NCBI GenBank assembly: GCA_964627455.1
Contig: CAZVKC010000033.1
Location: 21,846 to 85,845 of the forward strand
From: F-183 sp964627455
GTDB taxonomy: Bacteria > Acidobacteriota > Terriglobia > Bryobacterales > Bryobacteraceae
Reading direction: 5' to 3'
DNA length: 64,000 bases
The position numbers and the translations under genes are program-made. How positions within the stretch are numbered: the stretch's first letter is position 1; each line of letters opens with the position of its first letter. The notes under the pieces were generated by a model. That model saw only the letters and a program-made list of their open reading frames with translations, searched no databases and had not been told where the DNA came from. Positions 63,085 through 64,000 of this stretch are shown in pieces.

Positions 63085-63417
63085 ATGGCAGCGTCGAAGA
63101 AGGCAGAGCAGCAGCGGATCGAGCGGATCTTCCACGCCCTGGGAGATCCGACCCGGCGCGCGATGGTGGAGAAGATCAGCGAGGGTCCAACGTCGGCGTC
63201 GCGCCTCGCGGATCCGCTGGGGATCACGCTCACGGCTGTCGGCCAGCACCTGCAGATTCTCGAAGAATGCGGTCTGATTCGCACCGAGAAAGTAGGGCGG
63301 GTCCGCACCTGCAGCATCGATCCCGCGGGCCTCGACGCACTGCAGCAGTGGATCCACGCACGCCGCTCGATCTGGGAAAAGCAGCTCGACCGCCTGGGTG
63401 CGCTGCTCGACGAGTAG
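63085..63417 (+). CDS. ArsR-family repressor
   Basis: A protein of 110 residues: winged helix-turn-helix with FHALGDPTRRAMVEKIS and LADPLGITLTAVGQHLQILEECGLI. No CxC metal site, so the signal is probably not arsenic-like metal. It probably binds the two TGAAGT-N4-ACTTCA sites upstream and represses its own operon. Confidence 0.92.
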   Translation: MAASKKAEQQRIERIFHALGDPTRRAMVEKISEGPTSASRLADPLGITLTAVGQHLQILEECGLIRTEKVGRVRTCSIDPAGLDALQQWIHARRSIWEKQLDRLGALLDE

Positions 63418-63430
63418 CGAATGTGCAGCT

Positions 63431-64000
63431 TTACTTCGCCAGCCCGAACGTCATGATCGTGGACCCGACAGCGATCGAGACGTATTGGTCGCCGTCCACC
63501 GCGTAGGTCATCGGCGAGGTTTTCATCGTCGCGTTGAGCGGGATCCGCCAGAGAGTCCGGCCATCACGTTCATCGGCCGCTACGAAATAGCCGCTTGGAT
63601 CTCCGTAAAACAGCAGGCCCGACGCGGTGTTGAGAATGCCGGCGACACGCTTGCCGTCGACGGGTCCCACTTGCGGGACCTCCCACGCGATGCGCCCCGT
63701 CTCGATGTCGATCGCACGCAGGAACTTCTGCCCCGGATCCTCAGGAGGCAGCGCTTTCTGCGGATTCTTCCAACTCCCGGGCGCCAGTTTCACGGTGCAG
63801 CGCTCCGTCGCCATCACGTAGTAAAGCTTCGTCACCGGACTGTACGCCGTGCCGTTCCAGTTGGTCGCATGCTCGGGACAATTGACCTCCGCTGGCGGAT
63901 TCATCACCGGCCGGCCATTCGCGTCGATCCCGCTCGCCCACGTCAGTTTCTTCATGAACGATTTCGCCAGCAGCATCTTTCCGGTCACGCGATCGAGAAC
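63431..64000 (-). CDS. PQQ-dependent dehydrogenase-like beta-propeller, 5' end outside the window
   Basis: The C-terminal 190 residues of a larger protein. LDRVTGKMLLAKSF at the window edge, then NWNGTAYSPVTKLYYVMA and propeller blades ending WRIPLNATMKTSPMTYAVDGDQYVSIAVGS, like quinoprotein alcohol/methanol dehydrogenases. The substrate is unknown; only the last blades are visible. It converges on the ArsR gene with 13 bases between. Confidence 0.88.
   Translation of the reverse strand, partial: VLDRVTGKMLLAKSFMKKLTWASGIDANGRPVMNPPAEVNCPEHATNWNGTAYSPVTKLYYVMATERCTVKLAPGSWKNPQKALPPEDPGQKFLRAIDIETGRIAWEVPQVGPVDGKRVAGILNTASGLLFYGDPSGYFVAADERDGRTLWRIPLNATMKTSPMTYAVDGDQYVSIAVGSTIMTFGLAK

Overview
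The window most resembles a draft or metagenome-assembled scaffold of an acidobacterium of the Solibacter/Bryobacter type. It has high GC and a 100-N scaffold gap inside ccmF. It encodes a very large TonB-dependent receptor with an N-terminal carboxypeptidase-regulatory (CnaB-like) domain, and an SBBP-repeat protein with the C-terminal domain described as typical of Solibacter. It also has a sigma factor next to a TPR serine/threonine kinase, many multiheme c-type cytochromes and a futalosine-type menaquinone pathway. The taxonomic placement is inference from gene content.

Layout. 1-5 kb: truncated ECF sigma factor, PilZ protein, and a divergent cytochrome locus (NapC/NirT-like six-heme protein, a nine-heme/cytochrome b fusion, a small monoheme cytochrome). 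5-12.6 kb: an ABC exporter, then a leftward cytochrome c maturation operon (ccmE-F-H, two accessory proteins, ccmA-B). CcmE here carries a Cys-x3-Tyr heme site instead of the usual His type. 12.7-16.7 kb: TonB receptor followed by a recent direct duplication holding gene fragments. 16.6-23 kb: leftward flagellar operon flgB-flgC-fliE-fliF-fliG-fliH-fliI-fliJ. 23-32 kb: D-aminoacylase-like amidohydrolase, lactate permease, HhH protein, GlsB-like protein, GltS, UbiD-type decarboxylase, FabG, beta-lactamase-like serine hydrolase. 32-38.5 kb: a DUF6599-like protein, SecA, a small secreted protein, MqnA and MqnC. 38.5-45.5 kb: an iron-sulfur repair protein, a NrfD/FeS/multiheme cytochrome respiratory module, a Crp/Fnr regulator and a TolC-like protein. 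45.7-48 kb: pyrE, truA and a DedA-rhodanese fusion. 48-53 kb: SBBP protein and groES-groEL with a degenerate CIRCE operator. 53-64 kb: a two-gene peptidoglycan-binding/GxSxG module, a CnaB-like secreted protein, sigma factor plus kinase, small hydrolase, DinB, ROK kinase, an SRPBCC-ArsR operon with paired operators, and a truncated PQQ-type beta-propeller dehydrogenase.

Most striking observation: the DedA-rhodanese gene has one in-frame TGA exactly where rhodanese has its catalytic cysteine. The frame stays open for another 45 codons of good rhodanese sequence to a TAA, and a six-base-pair hairpin with a G-containing five-base loop sits 21 bases after the TGA. This is the layout of a bacterial selenocysteine insertion element, so the gene is a candidate selenoprotein.

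The respiratory parts fit together. At least 25 heme c attachment motifs lie in five proteins of the window, the Ccm operon would mature them, and the Mqn proteins would make the menaquinone that NapC- and NrfD-type proteins oxidise or reduce.
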